A stretch of DNA of 64,000 bases from Desulforhopalus vacuolatus. Its GTDB lineage: Bacteria > Desulfobacterota > Desulfobulbia > Desulfobulbales > Desulfocapsaceae. The translations under genes and the position numbers were made by a program. Of this stretch, positions 17,009 through 27,145 are shown piece by piece (position 1 is the stretch's first letter; each line of letters opens with the position of its first letter). The stretch covers positions 1-64,000 of the forward strand of contig NZ_JAFFPZ010000015.1 of assembly GCF_016918505.1 (NCBI RefSeq). The letters run 5' to 3'. The notes below the pieces were generated by a model. That model had not been told where the DNA came from, ran no database searches, and saw nothing but the letters and a program-made list of their open reading frames with translations.

Positions 17009-18214
17009 ATGTCCGTAGAAAAAATCGTACTTGCCTATTCTGGAGGTCTTGATACCTCTGTTATTCTAAAGTGGCTGGCAGAAGAGTATAAATGCCCGGT
17101 GGTGGCCTACGCTGCCAATATCGGTCAGAAAGAGGACTGGGCAGCTATCGAGAAGAAGGGACTTGCCACCGGCGCGGAGAAAGTAATTATCTCCGATCTG
17201 CGCAAAGAATTTGTTGAAGATTACATCTTTCCCGCCTACCGTGCCAACGGCATTTACGAAGGTTCCTATCTTCTCGGGACCTCCCTTGCCCGTCCGCTGA
17301 TCGCCCGCGAGCAGGTGCGCATTGCCCAACAGGAGGGTGCCAATGCTGTCAGCCACGGTGCTACCGGCAAGGGCAACGATCAAGTGCGTTTCGAGCTGGG
17401 CTATATCAGCCTGGACCCGAATCTGCAGATCATCGCCCCGTGGCGTATCTGGGATCTCACCTCCCGTGCAAAACTGGTACAGTTCGCTGAAGAGCACCAC
17501 ATCCCCGTGCCGGTGACCAAAAAGAACCCGTACAGCTGCGATGAAAACCTCCTTCACATCAGTTATGAAGGTGGCCTGCTGGAGGATCCGTGGAATGAAC
17601 CGGATGAGGATATGTTCAAATGGACAGTATCCCCGGAGAAGGCCCCGGACAAGGCGACATATCTTGAGGTTGAGTTTAAAAATGGTGATCCCGTCGCCCT
17701 TGATGGCAACAAGATGGAACCGCTGGCTCTTTTCACTCGTCTGAATGACCTCGCTGCGGCCAACGGCATTGGCCGTCTCGACCTTGTTGAAGACCGTTTT
17801 GTCGGCATGAAATCCCATGGTGTTTATGAGACCCCCGGTGGTACCCTGCTGCGTGAGTGTCATCGCACCCTTGAGACCATCTGCCTTGACCGTGAGGTTA
17901 TGAAGATTCGTGACAGTCTCATTTCCCACTACTCCGAGCTGGTATATAACGGTTTCTGGTTCTCCCCCGAGCGGGAGCTGCTGCAGAAGACCATGGACGA
18001 AACTCAAAAGGTGGTTAACGGTGTTGTGCGCATGAAACTCTATAAAGGCAACTGCACTCCGGTTGGCCGCAAGTCTGCGGAGTCGCTCTACCGCGAGGAT
18101 GTCGCCACCTTTGAAGAGGATAGCGTGTACGATCAGGGTGATGCCACAGGCTTTATTCGTCTCAACGGCCTGCGTTTGAAGATCAACGCAAAACTGAATC
18201 GCTACAAGCGCTGA
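17009..18214 (+). CDS. argG: Argininosuccinate synthase
   Basis: A 401-residue protein with the N-type ATP pyrophosphatase P-loop [11 protein letters not shown] at residues 9-19, [26 protein letters not shown] and a family-typical C-terminal half. It joins citrulline and aspartate using ATP. A 99-bp gap with a small hairpin (GAAGC...GCTTC) separates it from argF. The ribosome site is AAGGAAAA. Full length, no lesions. Confidence 0.97.
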   Translation: MSVEKIVLAYSGGLDTSVILKWLAEEYKCPVVAYAANIGQKEDWAAIEKKGLATGAEKVIISDLRKEFVEDYIFPAYRANGIYEGSYLLGTSLARPLIAREQVRIAQQEGANAVSHGATGKGNDQVRFELGYISLDPNLQIIAPWRIWDLTSRAKLVQFAEEHHIPVPVTKKNPYSCDENLLHISYEGGLLEDPWNEPDEDMFKWTVSPEKAPDKATYLEVEFKNGDPVALDGNKMEPLALFTRLNDLAAANGIGRLDLVEDRFVGMKSHGVYETPGGTLLRECHRTLETICLDREVMKIRDSLISHYSELVYNGFWFSPERELLQKTMDETQKVVNGVVRMKLYKGNCTPVGRKSAESLYREDVATFEEDSVYDQGDATGFIRLNGLRLKINAKLNRYKR

Positions 18215-18223
18215 GGACAGGGA

Positions 18224-19630
18224 ATGCCACAGGAAAAGAAGAGAGGCTCAGAAAAGATGTGGGGCGGGCGGTTCAGTGAAACCACTGCCGCTTCCATGGA
18301 GGCCTACAGTGAGTCGATAAGCTATGATTCGCGTCTCTATAAGTATGACATTGCCGGCTCAAAAGCCCACGCCGCCATGCTGGCGGCCAACGGTATTCTG
18401 AGCGATGAGGAGTTGCATAAAATCACCACCGGTCTCAGTGAGATTGAGGCGGAGATTGATGCCGGTACCTTTACATTCAAGGTGGAGCTGGAAGATGTTC
18501 ACATGAACATCGAGAAGGCGCTGATTGATCGTATCGGTCCCGCTGGAGCACGGCTGCACAGCGGCCGTTCCCGCAATGATCAGGTGGCAGTGGATTTCAA
18601 AATGTATCTCCGTGACCAGTGCGATTTTATTGTCGAACTTCTTGATGGTGTCCGCGCCGCCTTTGTGAAACTGGCACGCTGGAATCTCGGGGCGGCAATG
18701 CCTGGTTACACCCACATGCAGCGGGCGCAGCCGGTGCTCATCTCCCATCACATGCTTGCCTATTTTGAGATGTTCAGTCGTGACAGGGGGAGGATGAAGG
18801 ACTGCAGGCGGCGGCTCAACCTTTCGCCCCTTGGCAGTGCAGCGATGGCTGGTACCGGTCTGCCCATTGACCGGGAGATGACCGCGAAGGCACTGGGATT
18901 CGAAAGCTGGACGCGCAACTCCATGGACAGCAGCGGCGATCGCGATTATGCCCTTGAGTTTCTTTCCACCTGCACCATGATTCACCTGCACCTTTCCCGC
19001 CTTTCGGAAGAGCTGGTGTTGTGGTCCACGAGTGAGTTTGATTTTGTCAATCTTCCGGATAAATTCTGTACCGGCTCCTCCATCATGCCGCAGAAAAAGA
19101 ACCCGGATATTGTCGAGCTGATGCGGGGTAAAACCGGACGGGTAGTAGGCAGTCTGATGACACTTATCACCATTATGAAAGGTTTGCCGCTCACCTATAA
19201 CCGCGATCTGCAGGAAGATAAGGAGCCGGTCTTTGATGCAGCCGATACGGTCAGTGCCGGGCTGTCCATCATTGCTGAGCTGCTTACCGATCTCAAGTTC
19301 AAGAAGAAACGCATGGACGAGGCAACCCGTATCGGCTGCATGACCGCCACCGACCTTGCCGACTACCTTGTGCTGCACAATGTGCCTTTTCGTGAAGCAC
19401 ACGCTATTGTTGGCCACGCGGTTGCCTGGTGCCTGGATCATGGGAAAGAGCTGCCTGATCTTACTCTTGAGGAGATGGCACAGTTCTCGCCTGTCATCGG
19501 CAAAGATGTTTATGAGGTTCTAAGTACAGAGGGTTCAATCAACAGCCGTGTTTCCTACGGTGGAACGAGCCTTGTCCGTGTAGAAGAGGCGGTTGCCACC
19601 GCTGAAAAAGAACTGGGAATACAAGCCTGA
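18224..19630 (+). CDS. argH: Argininosuccinate lyase
   Basis: A 468-residue member of the fumarase/aspartase superfamily: KMWGGRFSE, HSGRSRNDQVAVDF, YTHMQRAQPV and the signature GSSIMPQKKNPD containing the mobile catalytic loop. It releases arginine and fumarate. The N-terminus at 18224 adds eleven residues before the usual MWGGRF start at 18257; ACAGGGA precedes the first ATG. It is nine bases downstream of argG. Confidence 0.97.
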   Translation: MPQEKKRGSEKMWGGRFSETTAASMEAYSESISYDSRLYKYDIAGSKAHAAMLAANGILSDEELHKITTGLSEIEAEIDAGTFTFKVELEDVHMNIEKALIDRIGPAGARLHSGRSRNDQVAVDFKMYLRDQCDFIVELLDGVRAAFVKLARWNLGAAMPGYTHMQRAQPVLISHHMLAYFEMFSRDRGRMKDCRRRLNLSPLGSAAMAGTGLPIDREMTAKALGFESWTRNSMDSSGDRDYALEFLSTCTMIHLHLSRLSEELVLWSTSEFDFVNLPDKFCTGSSIMPQKKNPDIVELMRGKTGRVVGSLMTLITIMKGLPLTYNRDLQEDKEPVFDAADTVSAGLSIIAELLTDLKFKKKRMDEATRIGCMTATDLADYLVLHNVPFREAHAIVGHAVAWCLDHGKELPDLTLEEMAQFSPVIGKDVYEVLSTEGSINSRVSYGGTSLVRVEEAVATAEKELGIQA

Positions 19631-19640
19631 GAGGAATGGA

Positions 19641-20678
19641 ATGAAACTTCAAACTGCTGCCTGCATTGTCGCAGGTGCCACGACCCTGCTGCTTTCCGGA
19701 TGCGGCTATAAAGATGATCCGGTTCCGCCGCAGTCTGTTGTCCCCCTCGCGATTGAGAACCTGCGCTACACCATTAATGACAAGGGTGTGGAGCTTACCT
19801 GGAGCTATCCCTCAAAGACACTGAAGGGTGCTCCGCTGGAAGATATCTCCAGCTTTGAGCTCTTTCGTACAGGTGTCCCCATGGATGAATACTGCAAGAC
19901 CTGCCCGATTCCCTTTGGCAAGCCGCAGGCTCTGCCCGGAGGAGCGGTATATGACGGAAATCAGCTTCGGGACGGTGCATATCAGGCCAGAGGTTTGAGT
20001 TCCGGCTACCGCTACTTCTTCAAGATCCGCTCCAAAGACAGCTGGTTTGCCGAGAGTCCCGATTCCAATATCGTTACCTTTGTCTACTCCATCCCTCCGG
20101 CGGCACCCTCTGCACTCAGGGCAGATACCGGTGATGGTGAGGTGAACCTCCACTGGGCGGCAGTGAACATTTTACAGGACGGTGCAAAACTGCCCGCACC
20201 AGTGCACTATCAGGTGATGCGCAGCACAGGCGGTGACCTGTCTCCAATCGGCGCACTGCAGGACGGCCTGAGCTGGAAAGACACTACAGTCAACAACGGC
20301 GGTACATACAAATATACCGTTCGGTCAGTGATGAATTTCGGCGGCTCCCTTGTGCCGAGTCTGGATTCCACCACGGTCAGCGTCAGCCCGGTTGACTCTA
20401 CTGCACCGGAGGCTCCTGCCAATGTGCAGGTCGTGGCAATGACTCAGGGTGTGAAGGTCTTCTGGGAACCTTCGGATGCCGCAGACCTCGCCGGTTACCG
20501 CGTCTATCGGAGTGCCACCGGCCAAAATTACCAGTTTGTCGGCACGGTGGAAGCTATCTCAACCCTTTTCAATGACAGTAAAGCGGATGCCGATTCTTCC
20601 TGGTATTACGTTATCACCGCAGTCGATAAGACCGGGAATGAGAGCAGTCGCTCGCAAGCCGGTCACACGCGGGACTGA
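19641..20678 (+). CDS. Lipoprotein with fibronectin type III-like repeats
   Basis: A 345-residue protein with a clear lipoprotein signal (TTLLLSGC, Cys about 21) followed by GYKDDPVPPQ. Three beta-sandwich units of fibronectin III type follow; the last two begin PPAAPSALRADTGDGEVNLHW and APEAPANVQVVAMTQGVKVFW. It is probably anchored in the outer or inner membrane facing the periplasm. In related bacteria a small lipoprotein gene stands between argH and lysA-dapF; here lysA is missing between this gene and dapF. Function is unknown. Confidence 0.8.
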   Translation: MKLQTAACIVAGATTLLLSGCGYKDDPVPPQSVVPLAIENLRYTINDKGVELTWSYPSKTLKGAPLEDISSFELFRTGVPMDEYCKTCPIPFGKPQALPGGAVYDGNQLRDGAYQARGLSSGYRYFFKIRSKDSWFAESPDSNIVTFVYSIPPAAPSALRADTGDGEVNLHWAAVNILQDGAKLPAPVHYQVMRSTGGDLSPIGALQDGLSWKDTTVNNGGTYKYTVRSVMNFGGSLVPSLDSTTVSVSPVDSTAPEAPANVQVVAMTQGVKVFWEPSDAADLAGYRVYRSATGQNYQFVGTVEAISTLFNDSKADADSSWYYVITAVDKTGNESSRSQAGHTRD

Positions 20679-20738
20679 TTGCATGCGTAGTCTTCGTTAT
20701 ATCCACCGGAGGCCATTGATCTTCAAGGAGTTTTATCC

Positions 20739-21572
20739 ATGGCAGTAGAATTTCCCCTCCCCTTCGAAAAAATGAGCGGCGCGGGTAACGACTTTGTACT
20801 TATTGACAACCGCAAGGGGGCCATCCCTCTTGCGGAACAGGCCGATTTTGCCCGTAAAGTGTGCCGGAGAATGTTTTCCGTCGGAGCGGACGGCCTTATT
20901 CTCATTGAGGATTGTGGTGAGGCAGACTTTCGCTGGCAGTTCTACAATGCGGATGGTTCGGTTGCTGAAATGTGTGGGAATGGTTCACGCTGCGCAGCCC
21001 GCTTTGCCTTTCGTTCCGGGATTACCGGCCGGGAGATGACCTTCTCCACCCTTGCCGGAATTATCTCAGCGAAAGTCGGTGAGCAGGAGGAGATTGTCAG
21101 TGTCAAAATGACTGCTCCCTGTGATTTCCGTCTCGGGCTTTCGGTGACTCTTGATGAAAAAGAGTTTCCTGTCTCTTTTGTCAACAGCGGGGTGCCTCAT
21201 GCGGTGATTTTCGTGGAAGGTGAGGTCCCGGTAACAGTCTGGGGACGCAGTGTCCGCTATGACAAGCAGTTTGAACCGGCAGGAACCAACGTCGATTTCG
21301 TCTGGCTGAAAGATGACGGTATTAAAGTGCGAACCTATGAGCGCGGAATCGAAGGCGAGACCATGGCCTGCGGTACCGGCGCGGTGGCCGCAGCTCTCTA
21401 TGCCGCAATGCAGAAAGGATATGAATCGCCTGTGTCGGTGGAAACCCTTGGTGGTGATACCAATACAGTCTATTTTGATCTTCAGGACGGCCCGGTGGCG
21501 AAGGACGTTTTTCTTCAGGGTCCCACACGACTGGTCTGTACCGGACAAATAACCCCCGAGGCTCTTATCTGA
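20739..21572 (+). CDS. dapF: Diaminopimelate epimerase
   Basis: A 277-residue protein with both catalytic cysteine regions: AEMCGNGSRCAARF and MACGTGAVAAAL, plus GAGNDFVLIDNR. It interconverts LL- and meso-DAP for lysine and peptidoglycan synthesis. CAAGGAGTTTTATCC is the ribosome site. It is followed by dapA and dapB in a tight operon. Confidence 0.96.
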   Translation: MAVEFPLPFEKMSGAGNDFVLIDNRKGAIPLAEQADFARKVCRRMFSVGADGLILIEDCGEADFRWQFYNADGSVAEMCGNGSRCAARFAFRSGITGREMTFSTLAGIISAKVGEQEEIVSVKMTAPCDFRLGLSVTLDEKEFPVSFVNSGVPHAVIFVEGEVPVTVWGRSVRYDKQFEPAGTNVDFVWLKDDGIKVRTYERGIEGETMACGTGAVAAALYAAMQKGYESPVSVETLGGDTNTVYFDLQDGPVAKDVFLQGPTRLVCTGQITPEALI

Positions 21573-21590
21573 GCCCGGTCTGGAGGAGAT

Positions 21591-22466
21591 ATGGAAAAAT
21601 TCTGTGGTGCTCTTGTTGCCCTTGTTACCCCCTTTAAGGATGGTGAAATAGACGAACAGGGCTTAAAAGATCTTATTGAATTTCAGATTGCCGGTGGCAC
21701 TCACGGTATTGTGCCGATGGGTACTACCGGTGAATCCGCCACCACCGATTTTGATGAGCACAAGCGTGTCATTGAACTGACTGTGGAGACCGTGGCGGGG
21801 CGGGTGCCGGTTATCGCCGGGACCGGAGCGAACAATACCCTTGAGGCCATCGAGCTGACCGAGAGTGCGAGAGAAAGCGGGGCGGATGCCGTGCTCTCTG
21901 TCGTTCCCTACTATAACAAGCCAAACCAGGAGGGGATGTATCTTCACTTCAAGGCGATTGCCGAGAAAGTTGATATCCCCATGTTCCTCTACAACGTTCC
22001 GGGGCGGACGGTGGTCAATATTCTCCCCGAAACCACAGCGCGACTGGCGCAGATCGACAACATCATCGGTATCAAAGAGGCCTGCGGAAGTCTTGAGCAG
22101 ATCAGTGATGTTATCCGTAAATGTCCGCAGGATTTCATCGTCCTCTCCGGGGACGACTTTACCGCCATGCCCACTGTGGTTATTGGTGGTCGGGGCGTTA
22201 TCTCAGTTATCTCCAACGTGTATCCCCAGGGGATGTCGCAGATGATGGAGAAGGTGCTGGCCGGAGACATTGCCGGGGCGCGTGAACTTCACTATAAAAT
22301 GTATGATATGATGAAGCTGATGTTCTCTTCTCCCAGCCCGGGACCGTCGAAAAAAGTGCTGGAACTGATGGGTATGATCGGCGATGGTTCGTCGCGTCTG
22401 CCCATTCCGCCTGTGAATGACACCGCTGCGCTGGAAGAGGCGATGCGTGACCTGAAATTGATTTAA
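21591..22466 (+). CDS. dapA: 4-hydroxy-tetrahydrodipicolinate synthase
   Basis: A 291-residue TIM-barrel enzyme: GTTGESATT, VPYYNKPNQEGMYLHF (the conserved active-site Tyr), YNVPGRTVVN and the Schiff-base lysine in IIGIKEACGS. It condenses pyruvate with aspartate semialdehyde. GGAGGAGAT precedes the ATG. It starts 18 bp after dapF and 10 bp before dapB. Confidence 0.97.
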   Translation: MEKFCGALVALVTPFKDGEIDEQGLKDLIEFQIAGGTHGIVPMGTTGESATTDFDEHKRVIELTVETVAGRVPVIAGTGANNTLEAIELTESARESGADAVLSVVPYYNKPNQEGMYLHFKAIAEKVDIPMFLYNVPGRTVVNILPETTARLAQIDNIIGIKEACGSLEQISDVIRKCPQDFIVLSGDDFTAMPTVVIGGRGVISVISNVYPQGMSQMMEKVLAGDIAGARELHYKMYDMMKLMFSSPSPGPSKKVLELMGMIGDGSSRLPIPPVNDTAALEEAMRDLKLI

Positions 22467-22476
22467 GGAGACCATT

Positions 22477-23289
22477 GTGATAAAGGTTATTGTAGCCGGT
22501 GCCGCCGGACGCATGGGGAAAATGCTCTGCAGGATGGTGACTGAACATCCAGAACTCGAACTGGCCGGAGCGTTCGACGCCGTGGGAGGGCCCGCTGTCG
22601 GTCGTGACTCGGGAGAACTGGCCCTCGGTATCGCCAACGGCGTTGTTATCGGTGAGGGACTGGAATCAGAGATTGATCGCGGCGACGTGATCATTGATTT
22701 CACCTTTCATACTGCCACCCTTGAGTTTGCCCGTATTGCCGCAAAGCATGGGACCGCCATGGTTATCGGCACCACCGGGCTTGCTGCGGAAGAGCTTGCC
22801 GAGCTGAAGAGCCTGGCAGAAAGCTCCTTTCCCTGTGTGCATGCCCCGAATATGTCTGTCTGCGTCAATGTCCTCTTTCAGCTGGTGAAAAAAACGGCGG
22901 CGATTCTTGGAGACGATTTCGATATTGAAATTATCGAAGCCCACCACAAAATGAAGAAAGACGCCCCCTCCGGTACCGCACTGAAACTCGGTGAAATGGC
23001 AGCTGAAGGTGTTGACCGGGATTTTCTCAGTTCACTCGTGACTGAGCGAAGTGGTATCATCGGTGAGCGAAAAAAAGGTGAGATTGGCATCCAGAGTATT
23101 CGTGCTGCGGATATCGTCGGCGAACACACGGTGATGTTTGCCGGACCGGGGGAGCGGATTGAATTGAGTCATCGTGCCCACAGCCGCGAACATTTTGCCC
23201 AGGGTGCCGCCCGCGCAGCCGCATGGGTGACGAAACAGAAAAAAGGAATGTACACGATGTTCGACGTCCTTGGACTGGAAAACTTCTGA
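22477..23289 (+). CDS. dapB: 4-hydroxy-tetrahydrodipicolinate reductase
   Basis: A 270-residue protein: the Rossmann motif VAGAAGRMGKM, DFTFHTATLEFARIA, GTTGL and the signature EIIEAHHKMKKDAPSGTAL. It uses NAD(P)H to reduce the DapA product. It starts with GTG at 22477 after AAGGAG. The TGATG junction couples it to folK. Confidence 0.97.
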   Translation: MIKVIVAGAAGRMGKMLCRMVTEHPELELAGAFDAVGGPAVGRDSGELALGIANGVVIGEGLESEIDRGDVIIDFTFHTATLEFARIAAKHGTAMVIGTTGLAAEELAELKSLAESSFPCVHAPNMSVCVNVLFQLVKKTAAILGDDFDIEIIEAHHKMKKDAPSGTALKLGEMAAEGVDRDFLSSLVTERSGIIGERKKGEIGIQSIRAADIVGEHTVMFAGPGERIELSHRAHSREHFAQGAARAAAWVTKQKKGMYTMFDVLGLENF

Positions 23290-23819
23290 TGGAAACTTTA
23301 ATGCCGGCGTGGATTGGTTTCGGTTCCAATATCGGCAGAGGCCGGGAACAGCTCAGTGCAGCCTGGCGTTGTCTCGGCGAGTTCCCCGGCATCCGTACTG
23401 TCAACATTTCCCACCCGTGGAAATCGTCACCGGTGGATATGGTGAGTGACAGATGGTTCACGAATGCTGCCGGATCTCTTGAAGTGTGTCTCTCTCCTGA
23501 GGAACTGCTGGACGCACTGAAGGTGGTGGAGGCCGATTTTGGTCGTCTCCGCGCAGAAGAAGGCGTTGGATATCAGGACCGGCCCCTTGATCTGGACCTG
23601 CTTTACTATGGCGTGGGTGGTGGACATATTGTTGACAGTTGCGATCTGGTAGTGCCGCATCCCCTTATCAGCCGGAGGCTCTTTGTCCTGCTGCCCCTGA
23701 CGGAGATTGAACCACTGCTGGTCGATCCGAAGACCCGCCGTACTGTTTCGGAGATGGGGAAGGATCTGCTCAATCGGGAAACCGGTCAGCAGCTTGAAGT
23801 CTGCGACTGGAAAGAGTAA
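23289..23819 (+). CDS. folK: 2-amino-4-hydroxy-6-hydroxymethyldihydropteridine pyrophosphokinase
   Basis: A 176-residue HPPK: WIGFGSNIGRGREQL, the central FGRLRAEEGVGYQDRPLDLD containing the R-x-R...DRPLDLDLL signature, and VVPHPLISRRLFVL. It transfers pyrophosphate to the pterin in folate synthesis. It starts at the ATG overlapping the dapB TGA; a later ATG four codons in is possible. Fusion of folate and lysine genes in one operon is common in this lineage. Confidence 0.93.
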   Translation: METLMPAWIGFGSNIGRGREQLSAAWRCLGEFPGIRTVNISHPWKSSPVDMVSDRWFTNAAGSLEVCLSPEELLDALKVVEADFGRLRAEEGVGYQDRPLDLDLLYYGVGGGHIVDSCDLVVPHPLISRRLFVLLPLTEIEPLLVDPKTRRTVSEMGKDLLNRETGQQLEVCDWKE

Positions 23820-23829
23820 AGGAGAGAGA

Positions 23830-24108
23830 ATGGGAATTATTCGATTTCTTGTCATTGCAGGACTGATCTGGTTTGCCTGGCGAACCATGAACAACTGGCT
23901 GAAGGAGCGCAACCGCTCTCTTGAGAAAGACGGGAAACCGCCCCTTCAGGCTGATGAATTCAGTGATATCCTCGAGGAGGATCCGGTTTGTGGTAAACTG
24001 GTACCCCGGAGCCAGGCGGTGCGGCTTGATGTTGACGGCCGCGTATTGTATTTTTGCAGTAAAGAATGTTGTCAAATCTTCCGAAAGGAAAAAGGAGAAA
24101 AGTCATGA
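23830..24108 (+). CDS. Small membrane-anchored YHS/TRASH-like protein
   Basis: A 92-residue protein. One N-terminal membrane segment ([15 protein letters not shown]) is followed by a charged linker. The C-terminal domain [14 protein letters not shown]...[14 protein letters not shown] matches the YHS/TRASH fold, whose cysteines bind metal. The role is probably metal sensing or handling at the membrane. The start at 23830 has AAAGGAGAGA. It overlaps the next gene by 4 bp. Confidence 0.75.
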   Translation: MGIIRFLVIAGLIWFAWRTMNNWLKERNRSLEKDGKPPLQADEFSDILEEDPVCGKLVPRSQAVRLDVDGRVLYFCSKECCQIFRKEKGEKS

Positions 24109-24749
24109 AGTTTTTTATCGATACGGCCAACATTGATGAGATTCGAGAAGGTGTTGAGATGGGACTGGTCGATGGAGTGACCACCAATCCGACCCTCGTC
24201 TCAAGAGAGAACAAACCTTTTGAAGAGTTGATTCCCGAGATTTGTGCTATTGTTGATGGACCGGTAAGTGCAGAAGTCGTGAGCCTTGAGGCGGACGGCA
24301 TGCTGGAAGAAGCGAAGAAGCTGGCGAAGATTTCAGATAATATCGTCATCAAGATTCCCATGATTACCGAGGGGATCAAGGCGGTGAAAAAGCTGACCGC
24401 CGAGGGTATCAAAACCAACGTCACCCTTGTCTTCTCCGCCATGCAGGCACTTCTCGCGGCCAAAGCGGGCGCAACCTATGTCTCTCCTTTTGTAGGACGG
24501 CTGGATGATATCGGGGTGCAGAGTATGGACCTGATCAGTGATATTGTCACCATTTATGATAACTATGGTTTCCAGAGCGAAATTATCGTCGCTTCCGTAC
24601 GCAGCCCGCAGCATGTTCTTGATTCAGCACTTCTCGGCGCGGACATTGCCACTATTCCGCTGAAAGTTATCAAACAGCTGGCACAACATCCTCTGACCGA
24701 CAAAGGCATGAAACAGTTTCTTGCCGATTGGGAGAAGAGAACCAAATAA
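24105..24749 (+). CDS. Transaldolase / fructose-6-phosphate aldolase family (MipB/TalC)
   Basis: A 214-residue short-type transaldolase: [25 protein letters not shown], the Schiff-base lysine in [27 protein letters not shown] and [11 protein letters not shown]. Sequence alone does not separate transaldolase from fructose-6-phosphate aldolase. It acts in the non-oxidative pentose phosphate pathway. The ATG overlaps the stop of the YHS gene. Confidence 0.92.
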   Translation: MKFFIDTANIDEIREGVEMGLVDGVTTNPTLVSRENKPFEELIPEICAIVDGPVSAEVVSLEADGMLEEAKKLAKISDNIVIKIPMITEGIKAVKKLTAEGIKTNVTLVFSAMQALLAAKAGATYVSPFVGRLDDIGVQSMDLISDIVTIYDNYGFQSEIIVASVRSPQHVLDSALLGADIATIPLKVIKQLAQHPLTDKGMKQFLADWEKRTK

Positions 24750-24768
24750 GGGCGAAGTCCTGCGGAGA

Positions 24769-25398
24769 ATGCCTTTGAACAGGAACAGCTGGGATTTACA
24801 TAATGTACACTGGCTGGCGGTTGGAATAGTTGTTCTGCTTGCCACTGTAATCGCGTGGCAGGAGGCGGAGGCGGGGTTGTATGTCTGTCACGATTCTCGC
24901 GGCGGTGTTTTCTATACCAACGTGCGCAGTAATGCTCAGTGTAAAACGATATCATCTAAACGTGACATCGTTACCATGGGCTTCTCGTCTCATAAACGGG
25001 GGACAAAAAAATATGACAGTGAGATCTCAAGCATTGCCACGCGTTATGGGGTTGATCCTTCGCTGATCAAGGCGATTATTCATGTTGAATCAGGTTTCAA
25101 CCATCGTGCGGTTTCACGTATGGGAGCCAGGGGACTGATGCAGCTCATGCCGGGAACAGCGCGGGAACTGAAGGTTTATAATCCCTTTAACGCGAAGCAG
25201 AATATCGACGGTGGTACCCGCTATTTTCGCCAGATTATGGATGATTTCAACGGAGATGTGAGACTTGCTCTTGCCGCCTATAACGCGGGACCTGGTCTGG
25301 TACACAAACTGCACAGGATTCCGGCAATTCCGGAAACCCGTAATTATGTGCGCAAGGTGATGCGCATGTACCGTTTTTATAAGAGCGGGGCTATATAA
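24769..25398 (+). CDS. Lytic transglycosylase (SLT domain)
   Basis: A 209-residue protein with an N-terminal membrane/signal segment (LAVGIVVLLATVIAWQEAEA) and a short DUF4124-like cysteine region. The SLT domain follows: IIHVESGFNHRAVS, where Glu is the catalytic acid, GLMQLMPGT, and AAYNAGPG. It cleaves peptidoglycan glycan strands in the periplasm. The chosen ATG at 24769 has TGCGGAGA upstream. It is the last gene before the tRNA. Confidence 0.88.
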   Translation: MPLNRNSWDLHNVHWLAVGIVVLLATVIAWQEAEAGLYVCHDSRGGVFYTNVRSNAQCKTISSKRDIVTMGFSSHKRGTKKYDSEISSIATRYGVDPSLIKAIIHVESGFNHRAVSRMGARGLMQLMPGTARELKVYNPFNAKQNIDGGTRYFRQIMDDFNGDVRLALAAYNAGPGLVHKLHRIPAIPETRNYVRKVMRMYRFYKSGAI

Positions 25399-25478
25399 GG
25401 TACCTATAAGTAAGGGCGGATTTCAGTACGCTTTCCCCTTGACGTAAACAGGTAAAGCAGAGTATAAACAATCTTTAC

Positions 25479-25565
25479 GCCGGAGTGGTGAAACTGGTAG
25501 ACGCACTGGACTCAAAATCCAGCGGGGGCAACTCCGTGTCGGTTCGATTCCGACCTCCGGCACCA
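25479..25565 (+). tRNA. tRNA-Leu (anticodon CAA)
   Basis: An 87-nt cloverleaf with encoded CCA. The acceptor stem is GCCGGAG/CTCCGGC. The anticodon stem CTGGA/TCCAG surrounds CTCAAAA (anticodon CAA). The long variable arm (GCGGGGGCAACTCCGTGTC) is typical of class II tRNAs, and the T-loop reads GGTTCGATTCC. It marks the left edge of an AT-rich accessory island; I saw no second copy of its 3' end. Confidence 0.95.
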
Positions 25566-25600
25566 ATGCCAGGTACGCAGTAGATTTATAGAAGTTTATT

Positions 25601-25635
25601 AAAGCCCCTGACCTTAACTGGTTTGGGGCTTTTTT
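25601..25635 (+). terminator. Terminator after tRNA-Leu
   Basis: AAAGCCCC...GGGGCTTTTTT hairpin with a T run, 36 bases after the tRNA 3' end. Additional T-rich sequence follows to 25680. Confidence 0.75.
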
Positions 25636-25689
25636 GGGCCTTTTTTTGCTCTTTCTGTCCTTTTTTTCCCTTTTTTTAAAAGAAATCCC

Positions 25690-25719
25690 TTGTCAAAAAG
25701 GGATATCAAGAAGTATATT
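25690..25719 (+). promoter_or_regulatory. Possible sigma-70 promoter before the 16S-like region
   Basis: TTGTCA (25690-25695) and TATATT (25714-25719) with an 18-bp spacer. It is the best promoter-like pair upstream of the rRNA remnant, suggesting the region may still be transcribed. It is embedded in AT-rich sequence, so chance is possible. Confidence 0.3.
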
Positions 25720-25910
25720 CAAGACTAAAATTGAATTATACATAGGAAATAGTCCCTAAACAGAATGCGTTATGTATAGGCTAACGATTTTAGATATTTA
25801 AAAGGACATCCTTCGGAGTGAGACGTTAACTGTATAGATTTAAGATCAAAGGGAAGAGTGGTCTGTATATAGTTGGCCGTTATCTTGATTGTTCTTTTTA
25901 AGAAGCCCAA

Positions 25911-26798
<888 letters not shown>

Positions 26799-26810
26799 GT
26801 GAGGGACGAA

Positions 26811-27044
26811 ATGAAATTATTTTTATTCATGAATGGAGAAAAGAGAGAGATGGTTGATAAATCTTTTGCAAAAAAATTTAAAATTAAGAAATCTGGAAAA
26901 CATAATCGGACTTCTTTGAAGACGAAGGAAATTGTACGTACCTTGGCTCGACGAAATGTTACGATCAATCAGAAAGGGAAAGATTACGTCCGAGGGGAGA
27001 TGCGGTTGTTTGGTGGTTGTGTACAGTCGGTTGAATTAGATTGA
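26811..27044 (+). CDS. Hypothetical small basic protein
   Basis: 77 residues, starting at the ATG at 26811 after GAGGGACGAA, immediately downstream of the rRNA remnant. It is Lys/Arg-rich (KKFKIKKSGKHNRTSLKTKE) with no family I recognise. It is followed by a perfect terminator at 27081-27112, which supports real transcription through this segment. A chance frame in degenerate rRNA-flanking DNA remains possible. Confidence 0.4.
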   Translation: MKLFLFMNGEKREMVDKSFAKKFKIKKSGKHNRTSLKTKEIVRTLARRNVTINQKGKDYVRGEMRLFGGCVQSVELD

Positions 27045-27080
27045 GTCATGATTCTTCTCATTTAATATAGGTAGTTGAAT

Positions 27081-27112
27081 AAAAAGGGTGATCCAATTGG
27101 ATCACCCTTTTT
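27081..27112 (+). terminator. Perfect bidirectional-type terminator hairpin
   Basis: AAAAAGGGTGATCC/GGATCACCCTTTTT is a perfect inverted repeat with an AATT centre, A-rich on the left and T-rich on the right. It separates the small gene from the large unknown gene. Confidence 0.88.
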
Positions 27113-27145
27113 ATTTGCTGTTTAACCTAAAAAATTACGGGAATT

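Noticed and set aside
18359-19441. 360-residue minus-strand frame
   Set aside because: Antisense shadow of argH with no ribosome site or motif; the same applies to 17066-18007 (argG) and 15869-16603 (argF).
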